Shown: piece by piece, positions 16,801-23,478 of the stretch
Numbering within the stretch: the stretch's first letter is position 1
Layout: each line of letters starts with the position of its first letter
Assembly: GCA_003248755.1 (NCBI GenBank)
Contig: QFQW01000042.1
Location: 1 to 29,892 of the forward strand
Origin: Chryseobacterium sp.
Lineage (GTDB): Bacteria > Bacteroidota > Bacteroidia > Flavobacteriales > Weeksellaceae
Length of the DNA: 29,892 nt
Direction of reading: 5' to 3'
Translations under genes and position numbers: made by a program
The notes under the pieces: generated by a model
What the model was told of the DNA's origin: nothing
Seen by the model: only the letters and a program-made list of their open reading frames with translations
The model's database searches: none

Positions 16801-17320
16801 TGAAGTTCTTGATTTAGCAAGTAAAGAGATTCCAGTTGTGAAATATAACGATCCAAGATCTCTGAGTTCTATTGTTTATGGATATATTGTTGCGGGACAA
16901 GAACAAAAAGGATTGAAGCTGGCAGAAGACCTTAAGAAAGGAATCTTCGAAGAGTATGATTACTACACAAGATTATCGCCTAAGTTCCAGGTGTATGCCG
17001 CAAGACAGATGAAAACCAAACCAATGGAATATTCCCTTGTAGTTGGCGCGGTTTCAGATGCTTACAACAAGATTGGGCAAAAGGAAAAAGGCTATCAATA
17101 TCTTATGAATTCTCTGAATGTTATTGATAAGAGATTCGATACATTCATCAAGGATCTGCAGGAGATGGGCAAGGAAAAAGCTTTCAAAAAAGCCGATGAC
17201 GTCCAGAAGGTAACATCATTCTATTCTTATCTTTTCGATATTATGAAAGATTATGATACAACTTATGAGGCTGAAAAAACAGATCAGATAACAAGGCAGT
17301 TGATGAGGGTAACTCAATAA
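13835..17320 (+). CDS. DUF2723 / GT117 family multipass membrane glycosyltransferase
   Basis: A 1161-residue integral membrane protein. The N-terminal half has about a dozen hydrophobic helices and the family signature FWDCGEYISSA (35-45) followed by THAPGAALF (51-59). The acidic D37/E40 are likely in the active site of this GT-C-like fold. A large soluble region follows, with helical repeat (TPR-like) character near 970-1060. The family includes human TMEM260, a protein O-mannosyltransferase, so a role in glycosylating exported proteins is plausible, but the bacterial substrate is unknown. It stands alone, 220 bp from the divergent cysteine-synthase-family gene, and has its own terminator. 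Confidence 0.85.
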   Translation: MKNWTFKQWNTILGWVVFAIAFITYLSTIEPNFSFWDCGEYISSAVKLEVTHAPGAALFQLIGAVTALFALGNGQHYSLVINAMSALCSAFTILFLFWTITHLVRRLLNKEFENITIAEEIATLFAGAVGALCFTFSDSFWFSAVEGEVYAMASMFIALIVWLITKWENEYQEKDNERWIILLFFIVGLSVGVHMMCMLALPAVCLIYYTRNYKFTWKSFLIANGVTLLILTIVFKIIFPVIMTLFGKSEIFFVNGLGLPFHSGTVFAFVILSVLCYLFITYTRKTGKSLYQTIALSVVYMMIGFSCWLVIPIRAIANPPMNLNDPDNALGMLDYYNREQYGDWPTLYGQNYTAYLDANGIQKNEDGSYKTEKTGDTYEKDPVTGRYRLVGEKFNYVFSPEHVSLFPRMFSEDKSVMPNYISMYGAPDFTFNYGNEQVSESPEAKKFFDELRQKYENGTIKMDDYLKAKQFGLINVQRPTLAQNLDYFITFQNYFYFVRYLLWNYSGRQNDVEGHMENTNGNFITGIPFIDNNLWGDQNAMPEKFQNESTVKFFMLPLILGLIGFFFQLNRDFGRFYSILSLFILTSVMIVFYTGMKPFEPRERDYAMVGSFYAFAIWIGLGVAAIYWLLQKKIKNKGAQILVGVVLLGVPFMMGFQNYNVHDRSNRYTAYDYAYSSLKSLPKNDIMFVYGDNDTYPVWAIQETEEFRRDVKVVNFTLLSTPWNIDQVKRRTYDSMPVPSTLAHEDYREGSNDQVYLMSQDDWNNIFANLKDQGAPDTELAQFRKYMTQDSMTLKEAVNFLKMKSPEKDEVVKMIFGEERYEKFNFLPVSKFVLPVNVNNAIKAGIITPAEAQKAEKQIVINYKGSSMFKNNMLMMDILANFDWKRPINFSSGGIYDGSNLFFLSDYLKFDGFSYRLVPIKTEESPDGELGMVNADELYNVIKNYRWGNFKDLNVHFDETCTQNIVSYRSSASRAAEALVMKGEKKKAIEVLDLASKEIPVVKYNDPRSLSSIVYGYIVAGQEQKGLKLAEDLKKGIFEEYDYYTRLSPKFQVYAARQMKTKPMEYSLVVGAVSDAYNKIGQKEKGYQYLMNSLNVIDKRFDTFIKDLQEMGKEKAFKKADDVQKVTSFYSYLFDIMKDYDTTYEAEKTDQITRQLMRVTQ

Positions 17321-17324
17321 ACTT

Positions 17325-17356
17325 GGAAGCGGGCAAGATTTTTGTCCGCTTTTATT
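17325..17356 (+). terminator. intrinsic terminator after the GT117 gene
   Basis: Stem AAGCGGGC / GTCCGCTT (17327-17334 with 17344-17351, one G-T pair) with a T run after it, starting 4 bp past the stop codon. Confidence 0.8.
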
Positions 17357-17376
17357 TTGTATTTTAGGCAGGATTT

Positions 17377-17482
17377 TTAGGAGCTATTTCCCGCTTTCCA
17401 CTATATCTTTTTTGCAAATATATTTATCATAAAGTACAAGCTTTGTCTTGGCAAAAAAGGATGCAGTTGCAATCGGGGCTGG
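17377..17482. repeat. putative dispersed intergenic repeat of flavobacterial type
   Basis: About 105 bp with ends AGGAGCTATTTCCCGC and CAATCGGGGCTGG, which are imperfect inverted counterparts. Within it, CTTTTTTGC (17407-17415) and GCAAAAAAG (17451-17459) form a perfect 9-bp inverted pair. GC-rich ends stand out in an AT-rich gap. I recall similar GGAGCTATTTCCCGC...ATCGGGGCT elements between genes in Chryseobacterium and Flavobacterium genomes, but cannot confirm it here. An open reverse frame across it (to 17384) codes for nothing I recognise and is taken as a by-product. Confidence 0.5.
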
Positions 17483-17507
17483 TTTTTGAGAATTAAAATT
17501 AATTTCG

Positions 17508-17533
17508 CTAACATCTAACATAACATCTAACAT
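17508..17533. repeat. heptamer array running into the start codon of the DUF1697 gene
   Basis: CTAACAT, CTAACAT, AACAT (two bases short) and CTAACAT lie directly end to end, and the last unit supplies the AT of the ATG at 17532. The unit is the reverse complement of the heptamer at 2567-2601, so both arrays have the same orientation relative to their downstream gene. Confidence 0.8.
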
Positions 17534-18062
17534 GAAATACTGTGCTTTTCTCCGTGGCGTCAATATCAAAGGAACCAATATGAAAATGGTTGAAGTCTGC
17601 AAAGTCTTTTCAGATGCAGGGGTTAACAATGTGTCTTCAGTTTTGGCAAGTGGAAATATCCTGTTTCAATCTGACAAAGATTCAAAGAAATTAAAAGTGA
17701 TTTTAGAAAAAGCAATGTCAGAACATTTCGATTACGAAGCTTTTTTGTTTATCAAAGACGAGAAAGAAATCAATGATATCTTTAAAAATGATCCATTTTC
17801 ACCCATCGAAAGTTTTCATAATTACATCTTCATCGGTAGCAAAAAAGTAGAAGAAACACTCTTGGAAGAATTCGAAAAATCTACCAGAGAAGAAGGTGAA
17901 CAAGGAAAGATTGTCAACGGGATATTCTATTGGCAAGTTCCAAAAGGACAAACTCTGAATTCCACGTTCGGAAAAGTTTTGGGAAAGAAAAGTATGAAAG
18001 ATAAAATGACGAGCAGGAATGCCAATACATTTGAGAAAATCATCAACAAATTTGAAAAATAG
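17532..18062 (+). CDS. DUF1697 domain-containing protein
   Basis: A 176-residue soluble protein of the DUF1697 family. The family opening is clear: FLRGVNIKG (6-14), then KMVEVCKVFSDAG and SSVLASGNILFQS (35-47). It ends with a basic region KSMKDKMTSRNANTFEKI that is also typical. No biochemical role is established for the family and I propose none. The start at 17532 fits the family N-terminus exactly. It lies downstream of a dispersed repeat and a heptamer array and upstream of kdsA (119 bp), which has its own promoter element. Confidence 0.88.
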   Translation: MKYCAFLRGVNIKGTNMKMVEVCKVFSDAGVNNVSSVLASGNILFQSDKDSKKLKVILEKAMSEHFDYEAFLFIKDEKEINDIFKNDPFSPIESFHNYIFIGSKKVEETLLEEFEKSTREEGEQGKIVNGIFYWQVPKGQTLNSTFGKVLGKKSMKDKMTSRNANTFEKIINKFEK

Positions 18063-18119
18063 ATAATCTCAACTCTTTCGATAGTTTGAAACGGAAAAGA
18101 TTTTCCTGCATTAATTCCG

Positions 18120-18127
18120 TATATTTG
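18120..18127 (+). promoter_or_regulatory. candidate -7 element for kdsA
   Basis: TATATTTG matches TAnnTTTG fully. It lies 54 bases before the kdsA ATG. The nearest upstream TTTG (18085-18088) is too far, 31 bases away, so the -33 element is not identified. Confidence 0.45.
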
Positions 18128-18146
18128 TATCCGAATTTTGGAACAT

Positions 18147-18181
18147 TTAAAATCTAAAATTCATAATTTAAAATCAAAAAA
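18147..18181. repeat. heptamer array immediately upstream of kdsA
   Basis: Five 7-bp units end directly at the ATG: TTAAAAT, CTAAAAT, TCATAAT, TTAAAAT, CAAAAAA. The phase is strict although the sequence varies. The 12-mer AAATTCATAATT inside it (18157-18168) recurs just before the NlpC/P60 gene start, on the reverse strand at 22632-22643. Confidence 0.6.
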
Positions 18182-18991
18182 ATGATACAATATTTAGATA
18201 ACATTCATCACAAAGATTCCAAGAATTTTTTCCTGATTGCAGGTCCTTGCGCAATTGAAGATGAAACAATGGCTTTACAAATTGCCGAGCATATCGTTAA
18301 GCTTTCCGACAAATACAATATTCCTTACATTTTCAAAGGTTCTTTTAAAAAAGCAAACAGAAGCCGTGTAGATTCTTTCACAGGGATTGGTGACGAAAAA
18401 GCATTGAAAATCCTTAGAAAAGTGGGGGAGACTTTCAATATTCCAACAACTACAGATATTCACGAGATTGGTCACGCTGCTTTAGCTGCAGAGTATGTGG
18501 ATGTTTTGCAGATTCCGGCGTTTCTTGTGAGACAAACAGATTTGCTAATTGCAGCTGCTGAAACAGGAAAAGCTGTGACGCTTAAAAAAGGGCAGTTCCT
18601 TTCTCCGGAAGCTATGAAGTTTGCCGTTCAGAAAGTGAAAGACTCTGGAAACGAAAAAACTGCGATTATCGAAAGAGGAAATACTTTTGGTTACACAGAT
18701 TTGGTAGTTGATTTCCGTGGGATTCCTACAATGAGAGAATATTCTCCGGTAATTTTGGACGTTACACACTCTCTTCAACAACCGAATCAAAACTCTGGAG
18801 TTACCGGTGGAAGGCCAGAATTGATAGAAACCATCGCAAAAGCCGGAATAGCTGTAGGTGCAGATGGGATTTTTATCGAGACTCATCCTGATCCTTCCGT
18901 GGCAAAATCGGATGGAGCCAATATGTTGAAACTCGATCTGCTGGATGGTTTGCTTGGAAAGCTAACAAGAATAAGAGAAGCGATATTATAA
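18182..18991 (+). CDS. kdsA: 3-deoxy-8-phosphooctulonate synthase (KDO-8-phosphate synthase)
   Basis: A 269-residue cytosolic enzyme that condenses phosphoenolpyruvate with arabinose 5-phosphate to make KDO-8-phosphate, needed for the lipopolysaccharide core. Family motifs include IAGPCAIE (19-26), FKGSFKKANRSR (51-62) and DVTHSLQQPN (193-202). C23, H196, E233 and D244 match the metal ligands of the class II, metal-dependent enzymes; E. coli-type class I enzymes have Asn in place of the Cys. Length is normal. It is transcribed alone, with its own promoter element and a strong terminator. No other KDO gene is in the window. Confidence 0.97.
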   Translation: MIQYLDNIHHKDSKNFFLIAGPCAIEDETMALQIAEHIVKLSDKYNIPYIFKGSFKKANRSRVDSFTGIGDEKALKILRKVGETFNIPTTTDIHEIGHAALAAEYVDVLQIPAFLVRQTDLLIAAAETGKAVTLKKGQFLSPEAMKFAVQKVKDSGNEKTAIIERGNTFGYTDLVVDFRGIPTMREYSPVILDVTHSLQQPNQNSGVTGGRPELIETIAKAGIAVGADGIFIETHPDPSVAKSDGANMLKLDLLDGLLGKLTRIREAIL

Positions 18992-19018
18992 AAAAGTCCG
19001 GTTATCCGGACTTTTTTA
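18990..19018 (+). terminator. intrinsic terminator after kdsA
   Basis: Perfect 11-bp stem AAAAAGTCCGG / CCGGACTTTTT (18991-19001 with 19006-19016), loop TTAT, with T run. The stem overlaps the end of the kdsA stop codon region. Confidence 0.95.
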
Positions 19019-19078
19019 TTAAATTCAGATTTTTCGTATAAGATTTACAAATATTCTTTCGTTCTTTGTATTAATTGC

Positions 19079-19086
19079 TATTTTTG
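19079..19086 (+). promoter_or_regulatory. candidate -7 element for the TonB-dependent receptor
   Basis: TATTTTTG matches TAnnTTTG fully and lies 51 bases before the TTG start at 19138. No good -33 TTTG is seen at normal spacing. Confidence 0.45.
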
Positions 19087-19137
19087 TTTATTCAAGAATT
19101 CAATAAATAAAATAAAATCGATAATAAAACTACAGCT

Positions 19138-21588
19138 TTGAAAAATTATATTCTTTTAATTCTCTTCTTTTTGCCAGTATTGGCTTTTTCACAAATTAAT
19201 TTAAAGGTTTTAAACAATGAAGACGGGAAACCGGTTTCCGAAGCCAACGTCATCTACAATAATCAGACTTATAAAACCGATAACAATGGTAATATAAGAA
19301 TTCCTATTGCAGATTCCGAACAGGAATTGAAGGTGGAAAAAGAAGACTTCAAAGGTTTTTCCAAAGTCATCAAAACAGCTCCAAAATCTCAAACTATTAA
19401 TATCCTTTTCTTTCCTGTAATTAAAGAAAACGAAATTCGGGAAGTTGTGTTTCAAAAAAAAGGTATCAGAAAAACCAATGATTTAACTTCTGTTGAGATT
19501 TCTGTAAAAGAAGCGAGAGAAGTTGTTTCTTTAGGTGGAGGAGTGGAAGGTCTTTTGAAAAGTTTGCCTTCTGTGAATTCTAATTCAGAATTGTCATCTC
19601 AGGTTATGGTAAGAGGAGGGAATTATGATGAGAACCTTATTTATATTAATGATGTTGAATTATATCGCCCATTCTTAATTAGAAACTCTTTACAAGAAGG
19701 GATGAGTATCATCAATCCTGATATGGTTGGGATGATCAACTTCTCAGCGGGAGGATTTGAACCGAGATATGGCGATAAAATGTCATCCGCACTTAACATT
19801 TATTACAGACAGCCCGAAAAATTTGAGCTTTCCGGGGAAGCCAGTTTAATTGGCGGAAGATTGACAACAGGTTTTGCATCAAAAGATAAAAAATTTACAG
19901 GATTAATTTCCGGAAGATATAGAAATACTAATCTTGTTCTTAATACTTTAAATGAGGATACAGATTTCAACCCAAGATATTTTGATCTGCAGTCTTATCT
20001 TAATTATCAATTCAATGACAAATGGTCTTTGTCTTTCTTAGGTTATTTTGCTAAGAACGATTACGAGATGATTCCGAAACAAAAAGAAGTTGATTTTGGA
20101 AGTGTCTTAAGACCTTTGAAACTAACAGTTTTTTATAATGGTCAGGAAGATGACCAGTACAAAAATATGATGGGGACTGTAAGTGCCAACTTCAAACCAA
20201 ACAAAAAATGGCATTTTACATTAGATAACTTTGCTTATCAGAACAGAGAAAGAGAGTATTATTCATTGGCTTCTGGCTATATTTTAGAAGCTTTTGACGA
20301 GGAAGGAAATCCGGTTGCAGGTTATGATGCCGGAGGACAGATAGATCATGCAAGGAATGATTTATTGGTAAGAGTTTATGGTTCTCAATTTAGAACCAAG
20401 TTCTCTCCGGATGTAAACACAGATTTTGAAGTAGGTGTAAAATTCGAAAGAGAAAGTATCAAAGATTTTACTAATGAATGGCAGTTTGTGGACTCAATTG
20501 GTTATAGTAATCCTAGAGATTTTGTATTGCCGGGACAATTAGATGCTTCTCAACTTAACTTGAAATATTACATCGCCGGACAAAATGATATCAATGTCAA
20601 CCGAATTTCAGCTTATGCACAATTCTCTAAAAAATTCTATTGGGGAACGAATAAGATTTTTATAAACGGAGGTGCAAGAGTACAGAATTGGAGTTTCAAC
20701 AAGGAAACATTATTTAGTCCAAGAGTTCAGTTTGCAATCAAACCGAATTGGGATATGGATATGTTGTTCAGAGTTTCCGGAGGTGTTTATTATCAGGCTC
20801 CTTTTTATAAAGAGATCAAAGACTTGACTGGTGCTTTTAATCCTGACATCAAAGCTCAGAAATCTTATCAGATCATCGTTGCGAATGACTACGAGTTCAA
20901 AATTGGGAACAATAATGATAGAAAACCATTTAAGTTGACGACTGAAGCATATTACAAGAAAATGGAAAACCTGATTCCTTATTATATGGATAACGTAAGA
21001 ATAAGATATTCGGGGAAAAATAATGCAGAAGGTTACGCTTATGGATTGGATGCAAGATTATTTGGTCAATTTGTGCCAGGTGTAGATTCTTGGGTGTCTG
21101 CGAGTTATGCCAGAGTATATGAGAATATTGATGGAATGGGATATATTCCTAGACCAACAGATCAGCGTTTCAAATTCTCTATGTTTTATCAAGATTATAT
21201 GCCAAAGTTTCCAAGTATGAGGGTGAATCTTACTTTAACCTATGCTAGCGGAGTGAATTCCGGAGCGCCGGTTTTATTTGATGCCAATGGATTACCGGAT
21301 TATCTTGCTGCTTACAGATATCAAAGAACTTTACCGGCCTACAAAAGGGTTGATATTGGTTTAACTAAAATTTTTATCGATCAAAAGGATAATAAAGCGA
21401 CTGGAGATTTCTGGAGAAATTTTAAAGAATTGACTTTAGGTGTTCAGATTTTCAACGCATTTAATATTAATAATACGATTGCTAATCAATGGATAAGTGA
21501 TGTGAATTCTTATCCTCAATCTTATTATCCGGTTCCAGTGAGATTGACGGGTAGATTTTTCAATGTTACACTTAATTTCAAACTCTAA
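19138..21588 (+). CDS. TonB-dependent outer-membrane receptor with carboxypeptidase-regulatory-like N-terminal domain
   Basis: An 816-residue outer-membrane receptor for TonB-driven import. Order: signal peptide (1-19, MKNYILLILF...AFSQ), a carboxypeptidase-regulatory-like beta domain (about 20-95), a plug (about 105-225, with VMVRGGNYDENLIYIND) and a 22-strand-type barrel ending in an aromatic-rich terminal strand (FFNVTLNFKL). The start must be TTG at 19138: a stop codon lies at 19108-19110, no ATG follows it, and the signal peptide begins right there. It is shorter than SusC proteins and has no SusD partner, so the ligand may be a metal complex, peptide or other small molecule; it cannot be told. 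Confidence 0.92.
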   Translation: MKNYILLILFFLPVLAFSQINLKVLNNEDGKPVSEANVIYNNQTYKTDNNGNIRIPIADSEQELKVEKEDFKGFSKVIKTAPKSQTINILFFPVIKENEIREVVFQKKGIRKTNDLTSVEISVKEAREVVSLGGGVEGLLKSLPSVNSNSELSSQVMVRGGNYDENLIYINDVELYRPFLIRNSLQEGMSIINPDMVGMINFSAGGFEPRYGDKMSSALNIYYRQPEKFELSGEASLIGGRLTTGFASKDKKFTGLISGRYRNTNLVLNTLNEDTDFNPRYFDLQSYLNYQFNDKWSLSFLGYFAKNDYEMIPKQKEVDFGSVLRPLKLTVFYNGQEDDQYKNMMGTVSANFKPNKKWHFTLDNFAYQNREREYYSLASGYILEAFDEEGNPVAGYDAGGQIDHARNDLLVRVYGSQFRTKFSPDVNTDFEVGVKFERESIKDFTNEWQFVDSIGYSNPRDFVLPGQLDASQLNLKYYIAGQNDINVNRISAYAQFSKKFYWGTNKIFINGGARVQNWSFNKETLFSPRVQFAIKPNWDMDMLFRVSGGVYYQAPFYKEIKDLTGAFNPDIKAQKSYQIIVANDYEFKIGNNNDRKPFKLTTEAYYKKMENLIPYYMDNVRIRYSGKNNAEGYAYGLDARLFGQFVPGVDSWVSASYARVYENIDGMGYIPRPTDQRFKFSMFYQDYMPKFPSMRVNLTLTYASGVNSGAPVLFDANGLPDYLAAYRYQRTLPAYKRVDIGLTKIFIDQKDNKATGDFWRNFKELTLGVQIFNAFNINNTIANQWISDVNSYPQSYYPVPVRLTGRFFNVTLNFKL

Positions 21589-21597
21589 TAAAAAACT

Positions 21598-21855
21598 ATG
21601 AAATCAAAAGGAATTAAACCAGCATCTGAATTGACTGATGAAGAATTATTGAAAAACGTGAAATTAACTAAATCAGTTTTGCTTTCTTTCTCTGTAATTT
21701 TTGTTTTGCTTTTAGCAACTTGTTTATATATTACTGTCACAAAAGGATTTGGAGTATTTTCGGTTTTACCATTGACGTTTTTTCCAATTTTGATAACTAA
21801 TATTATTACGCACAGAAAAATGACTGATGAAGCCAAGAATAGAAATTTGATTTAA
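21598..21855 (+). CDS. small two-helix membrane protein
   Basis: An 85-residue protein with a charged N-terminus (ELTDEELLKNVKLTK) and two hydrophobic helices (about 28-48 and 52-70). It resembles small Bacteroidota proteins that databases label, without good support, redox-active disulfide protein 2. It has only one cysteine, so a disulfide role is not supported. It lies 9 bp after the TonB receptor gene and is likely cotranscribed with it. Function unknown. Confidence 0.75.
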   Translation: MKSKGIKPASELTDEELLKNVKLTKSVLLSFSVIFVLLLATCLYITVTKGFGVFSVLPLTFFPILITNIITHRKMTDEAKNRNLI

Positions 21856-21876
21856 AAAATATTTTGGCTCAATATA

Positions 21877-21905
21877 GAAAAAGCTTCCAATTTGGAAACT
21901 TTTTA
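21877..21905. terminator. bidirectional intrinsic terminator
   Basis: Stem AAAAG-C-TTCCAA / TTGGAA-A-CTTTT (21879-21890 with 21892-21903, one C-A mismatch) between two convergent genes. A and T runs on both flanks allow use on either strand. Confidence 0.7.
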
Positions 21906-21907
21906 AT

Positions 21908-22624
21908 TTAGAAGTAAGATCTGATGAATCTTAGCTTATGCGTATGTTTGTTTTGATCTTGATTGAAAATTCCACTGGTATCAAGACTATCAATTCTGAC
22001 TTTTCCATGTGCGTGAATAATTTTTTGATCAGCGAGGATAATCCCAACATGATGAATCCTGCCTTCCGGGTTTTCAAAAAATGCTAAATCACCTGGTTTT
22101 GCTTCTTCTATAAAAGTTAAAGCATCTCCAAGTTCAGCTTGTTGATAAGTGTCTCTTGGGATTTTGATTCCGTGGATTTTATAAATAATCTGTGTCAATC
22201 CACTACAATCAATTCCGAAAAAGCTTTTGCCTCCCCATAAGTATGGAACATTCAAAAACTCTTTTGCACAGTTAACAATGCTTTCGCTAAGATTCGCGCC
22301 ACGGGTTGGAGAAATAGGGTCAAAAGTGACTTCTGAACCAATAGAAACCAAAGTTCTTCCATTTTCCAGCATTGCAGATTGGAAAGGTTCTTTCACAAGA
22401 TTGACTTTTCTGGAAGCTAAAAATTCGTCTGAAACAGGAGAGATCTGTTTTGTATCCATCCAAGCTTCGTAATTGTCATAATGGGTTTTTATTTTCGTCC
22501 AATTATCTTTAATCTCAAGAATATCTGCAGATTCACCATAAAGAAGCTGTGAAACTATCTCGCTTTTGTCAGAACTTTCAGCTCTCATTGGAGCAATGGA
22601 AACATTACAAATTCCTTTTGTCAT
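21908..22624 (-). CDS. NlpC/P60 (C40) cell-wall peptidase with N-terminal SH3-like domains, YkfC-like
   Basis: A 238-residue protein numbered from the ATG at 22624; the in-frame TTG three codons upstream is less likely. The N-terminal half holds SH3b-like modules (about 1-105). The C-terminal half is an NlpC/P60 papain-like domain with catalytic C140 in IDCSG, H192 in HVGI and H204 in IIHAHG. There is no signal peptide. That favours a cytosolic murein-recycling role like Bacillus YkfC, which cuts gamma-D-Glu-diaminoacyl peptides, rather than an external lytic enzyme. It follows the O-methyltransferase gene by 30 bp on the same strand and ends at a shared terminator. Confidence 0.87.
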   Translation of the reverse strand: MTKGICNVSIAPMRAESSDKSEIVSQLLYGESADILEIKDNWTKIKTHYDNYEAWMDTKQISPVSDEFLASRKVNLVKEPFQSAMLENGRTLVSIGSEVTFDPISPTRGANLSESIVNCAKEFLNVPYLWGGKSFFGIDCSGLTQIIYKIHGIKIPRDTYQQAELGDALTFIEEAKPGDLAFFENPEGRIHHVGIILADQKIIHAHGKVRIDSLDTSGIFNQDQNKHTHKLRFIRSYF

Positions 22625-22654
22625 TTCAATCAATTATGAATTTAAAAATACGGA

Positions 22655-23302
22655 TTATTTCTTTCTTATCAAATGTAATCCGTCCCGCAAAGGTAAGATT
22701 AGATTTTCGAAATCCGGATCTTCTGCGATGATTTTATTGACGAGTTTGATTTGCTCGGTTTGTTTGTCTTTCGGATTGCTTTCAAGCACTTTTCCGTACC
22801 AAAGAACATTGTCAATAAGAATGATACTTCCTGAACGTAGATTGGGCTTAATGAGCTTCAAATATTCCAGATAGCTCTCTTTATCAGCATCAATGAAGAT
22901 TAGGTCCCAAACTTTATCCAGTTTTTTGATTTCTTCTTTTGCATCGCCCAAAATGAATTCGATTTGGTCTTTAAAATCACTTTCTGCAAAATACTTTTTG
23001 GGAATATAAGCCAAGTCTTCATTTTTATCAATTGTGAAAATTTTTCCATCTTTTGGTAATCCTTCTGCCATGCTCAGAGCAGCGTAACCCGTAAAAGTTC
23101 CGATTTCCAAAACATTTTTTGGACGAATGATACTTGACAAAATACTAAGCAGGCGACCTTGCAAATAGCCAGATATCATGTGTGGCTGTGTGGTCTTTTG
23201 ATAAGTTTCTTTTCTTAATTTTTTAAGAATGGCAGGTTCTTCGGAAGCTGTCTCTTCCAGATAGCGATCCATATCTTTGTCTAGTTCTTCGAAATAACTC
23301 AT
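22655..23302 (-). CDS. SAM-dependent O-methyltransferase (COMT/CCoAOMT-like family 3)
   Basis: A 215-residue cytosolic methyltransferase of the metal-dependent caffeoyl-CoA/catechol O-methyltransferase family. SAM motif I is VLEIGTFTGYA (64-74). Metal and catalytic residues lie in FIDADK (136-141) and in the DN pair at 164-165 of ILIDNVLW. Substrate unknown; bacterial members often methylate catechol-like compounds. The ATG at 23302 is chosen because an in-frame TTG at 23332 overlaps a consensus -7 element (23330-23337). It is first in a two-gene unit with the NlpC/P60 gene. Confidence 0.9.
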   Translation of the reverse strand: MSYFEELDKDMDRYLEETASEEPAILKKLRKETYQKTTQPHMISGYLQGRLLSILSSIIRPKNVLEIGTFTGYAALSMAEGLPKDGKIFTIDKNEDLAYIPKKYFAESDFKDQIEFILGDAKEEIKKLDKVWDLIFIDADKESYLEYLKLIKPNLRSGSIILIDNVLWYGKVLESNPKDKQTEQIKLVNKIIAEDPDFENLILPLRDGLHLIRKK

Positions 23303-23329
23303 TTTTTTCTTTTGGGAAGTTAAAGATTT

Positions 23330-23337
23330 CAAAATTA
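23330..23337 (-). promoter_or_regulatory. candidate -7 element for the O-methyltransferase gene
   Basis: The reverse strand reads TAATTTTG, a full match to TAnnTTTG, 28 bases before the ATG at 23302. The -33 region is only T/A-rich. Confidence 0.45.
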
Positions 23338-23478
23338 ATAAAATTTAATATTTAAAATGATATGTATAAAATTTTCTATAATTAGTAAAAAAAATAGTAA
23401 TTTTATTTTAAATTATTCCATATTGCAGAATAAGAACTGATTTTATCATATAACGTCACTGCCTGTCTTTTATTTATT

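Noticed and set aside
17384..17629. Reverse-strand 81-codon gene across the repeat
   Set aside because: It overlaps the start of the DUF1697 gene and reads through the palindromic repeat and heptamers. No family features are seen.
19138..21588. SusC of a polysaccharide utilisation locus
   Set aside because: It is too short (816 residues), with no SusD, glycoside hydrolase or sulfatase nearby. The small membrane gene downstream is unrelated to SusD.
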